A stretch of DNA of 64,000 nucleotides from NCBI GenBank assembly GCA_964016885.1, contig OZ024742.1, positions 13,868,622-13,932,621 on the forward strand. The letters are read 5' to 3'. Under the pieces are notes generated by a model. It was given only the letters and a program-made list of their open reading frames with translations, was not told the origin of the DNA and made no database searches. Made by a program: the position numbers and the translations under genes. Source of the DNA: Eledone cirrhosa. Its lineage: Eukaryota > Mollusca > Cephalopoda > Octopoda > Eledonidae. Positions 63,408 through 64,000 of this stretch are shown here, one piece after another; position 1 is the first letter of the stretch; every line of letters begins with the position of its first letter.

Positions 63408-64000
63408 GTGAGACTTCTAACCCTAGAAGTGACAACCTGACCTAGTCTAGCCTCAATGTGAGACGATCTAACCCAAGAAGTGACCACCTGATCTAGTGTA
63501 ACCTTAATGAGACCTAACCCTAGAAGTGACCATCTGACCTAGTCTAGCCTCAATGTGAGACCTAACCCTAGAAGTGACCACCTGACCTCGTCTATCCATA
63601 ATGTGAGACTATCTAACCCAAGAAGTGACCACCTGACCTAGTCTAGCCTTAATGTAAGACTTCTAACCCAAGAAGTGACCACCTGACCTAGTCTAGCCTC
63701 AATGTGAGACTATCTAACCCAAGAAGTGACCACCTGACCTAGTCTAGCCTCAATCTGAGACCTAACCCAAGAAGTGACCACCTGACCTAGTGTAACCTCA
63801 ATCTGAGACCTAACCCTAGAAGTGACCACCTGACCTAGTTTAGCCTCAATGTGACCCCTTCAAACCCTAGAAGTGACCACCTGACCTAGTCTAGGTTCGA
63901 TGTGAGACCTAACCCTAGAAGTGACCACCTGACCTAGTCTAGCCTCCAATGTGAGACCTTCTAACCCAAGAAGTGACCACCTGACCTAGTGTAACCTCAA
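63408..64000 (+). repeat. Array continues to the window end
   Basis: Monomers with gtaaccttaatgagacc, ctcgtctatccataatg, gccttaatgtaagac and tgtgaccccttcaaaccc. The order resembles V and the linker, but with private variants such as gtgacccc within the ttcaaaccc unit. The array runs off the end, so the satellite extends further. Confidence 0.88.

Larger units (their letters stand above)
1..64000. repeat. 48-bp satellite DNA array with higher-order repeats, filling the window
   Basis: Every part of the window is built from one 48-bp unit. An exact consensus copy lies at 1028-1075. Landmarks within the unit are gacctagtctag (1-12), caatgtgag (16-24), gacctaaccctag (24-36) and aagtgaccacct (37-48). 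Common length variants are 51 bp (3 extra bases after gagac, as in gagaccatctaaccc), 50 bp (gagacttctaaccc) and 46 bp (caatgagacc). The consensus is 24/48 GC with 15 C and 9 G, and lacks CpG. No unique sequence of more than a few bases interrupts the array. Variant monomers recur in fixed order at kilobase distances, which defines HORs. A function as centromeric or other heterochromatic DNA is inference; species and family name are unknown. Confidence 0.98.

Noticed and set aside
1..64000. Minus-strand open frames of 60-166 codons as protein-coding genes or a repeat-protein family
   Set aside because: All consist only of the satellite unit, begin at GTG or TTG in the cases checked, and end at frame-shifting monomers. 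They lack unique ends, and recur wherever the DNA repeat recurs. The open frame is a consequence of 48 being divisible by three.
1..64000. CRISPR array
   Set aside because: The repeats are directly adjacent with no unique spacers, the unit is degenerate, and there are no cas genes or leader.
1..64000. True telomere or interstitial telomeric repeat tract
   Set aside because: Only nine bases of telomere-like sequence occur per 48-bp unit. There is no run of consecutive CCCTAA units.
1..64000. Bacterial or plasmid iteron origin
   Set aside because: The array is far too long (64 kb), has no replication gene or AT-rich region, and is organised as HORs typical of eukaryotic satellites.
1..64000. 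Transposons, rRNA, tRNA or other RNA genes inside the array
   Set aside because: Reading through the window I found no stretch that departs from the monomer pattern long enough to hold such an element. No terminal inverted repeats or poly-A tails were seen.

Overview
The whole 64-kb window is one uninterrupted tandem-repeat (satellite) array. I see no gene, no RNA gene and no mobile element. The basic unit is 48 bp with about 50% GC (24 of 48 bases in the consensus). It has more C than G on the given strand and no CpG in the consensus. Typical variants are 46, 50 and 51 bp long. Dividing the window by about 48-49 bp gives roughly 1,300 monomers (an estimate, not a count). A long satellite with multi-kilobase higher-order repeats (HORs) points to a eukaryotic chromosome, most likely centromeric, pericentromeric or subtelomeric heterochromatin. 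The sequence alone does not identify the species, and I do not recognise the satellite family.

The array is a mosaic of a few multi-monomer modules, which I name X, L (linker), Y, Z, V and W, plus an 'E-tail' (the right end of X). Copies are recognised by shared rare variants and by constant offsets. Left part (1-18.4 kb): X1-Y1-Z1-X2-L-Y2-V1-(partial Y)-Z2-(partial X3)-Z3-X4. This holds a 5,499-bp periodicity and a 3,065-bp tandem duplication. Middle (18.4-28.4 kb): about two copies of a 4,994-bp HOR (L-Y-V-W-E-tail). Centre (28-46.35 kb): a 7,427-bp tandem duplication with a 3,895-bp tandem duplication nested at its right end. Right part (46.35-58.6 kb): a second copy of 15.97-28.03 kb at an offset of 30,385-30,581 bp, containing the 5,092-bp form of the HOR. 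Terminal part (58.6-64 kb): a more divergent zone with a 2,002-bp tandem duplication.

Because 48 is divisible by three, the minus strand carries a 16-residue open pattern (VVTSRVRSHIEARLGQ) that gives many open frames of 60-166 codons. The 46- and 50-bp monomers break this frame. The sampled starts are GTG or TTG rather than ATG, and every frame is pure repeat. I therefore treat them as by-products of the repeat, not genes.

The most interesting content is the readable duplication history: nested tandem duplications with reused breakpoints, indels of 20, 51 and 98 bp that act as lineage markers, the likely origin of the monomer from a roughly 24-bp dimer, and regularly spaced short motifs (a telomere-like CTAACCCTA, three CTAG per unit, and an AGGTCA-type direct repeat on the minus strand). 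Module boundaries are usually uncertain by one monomer (about 50 bp), because neighbouring monomers are nearly identical.
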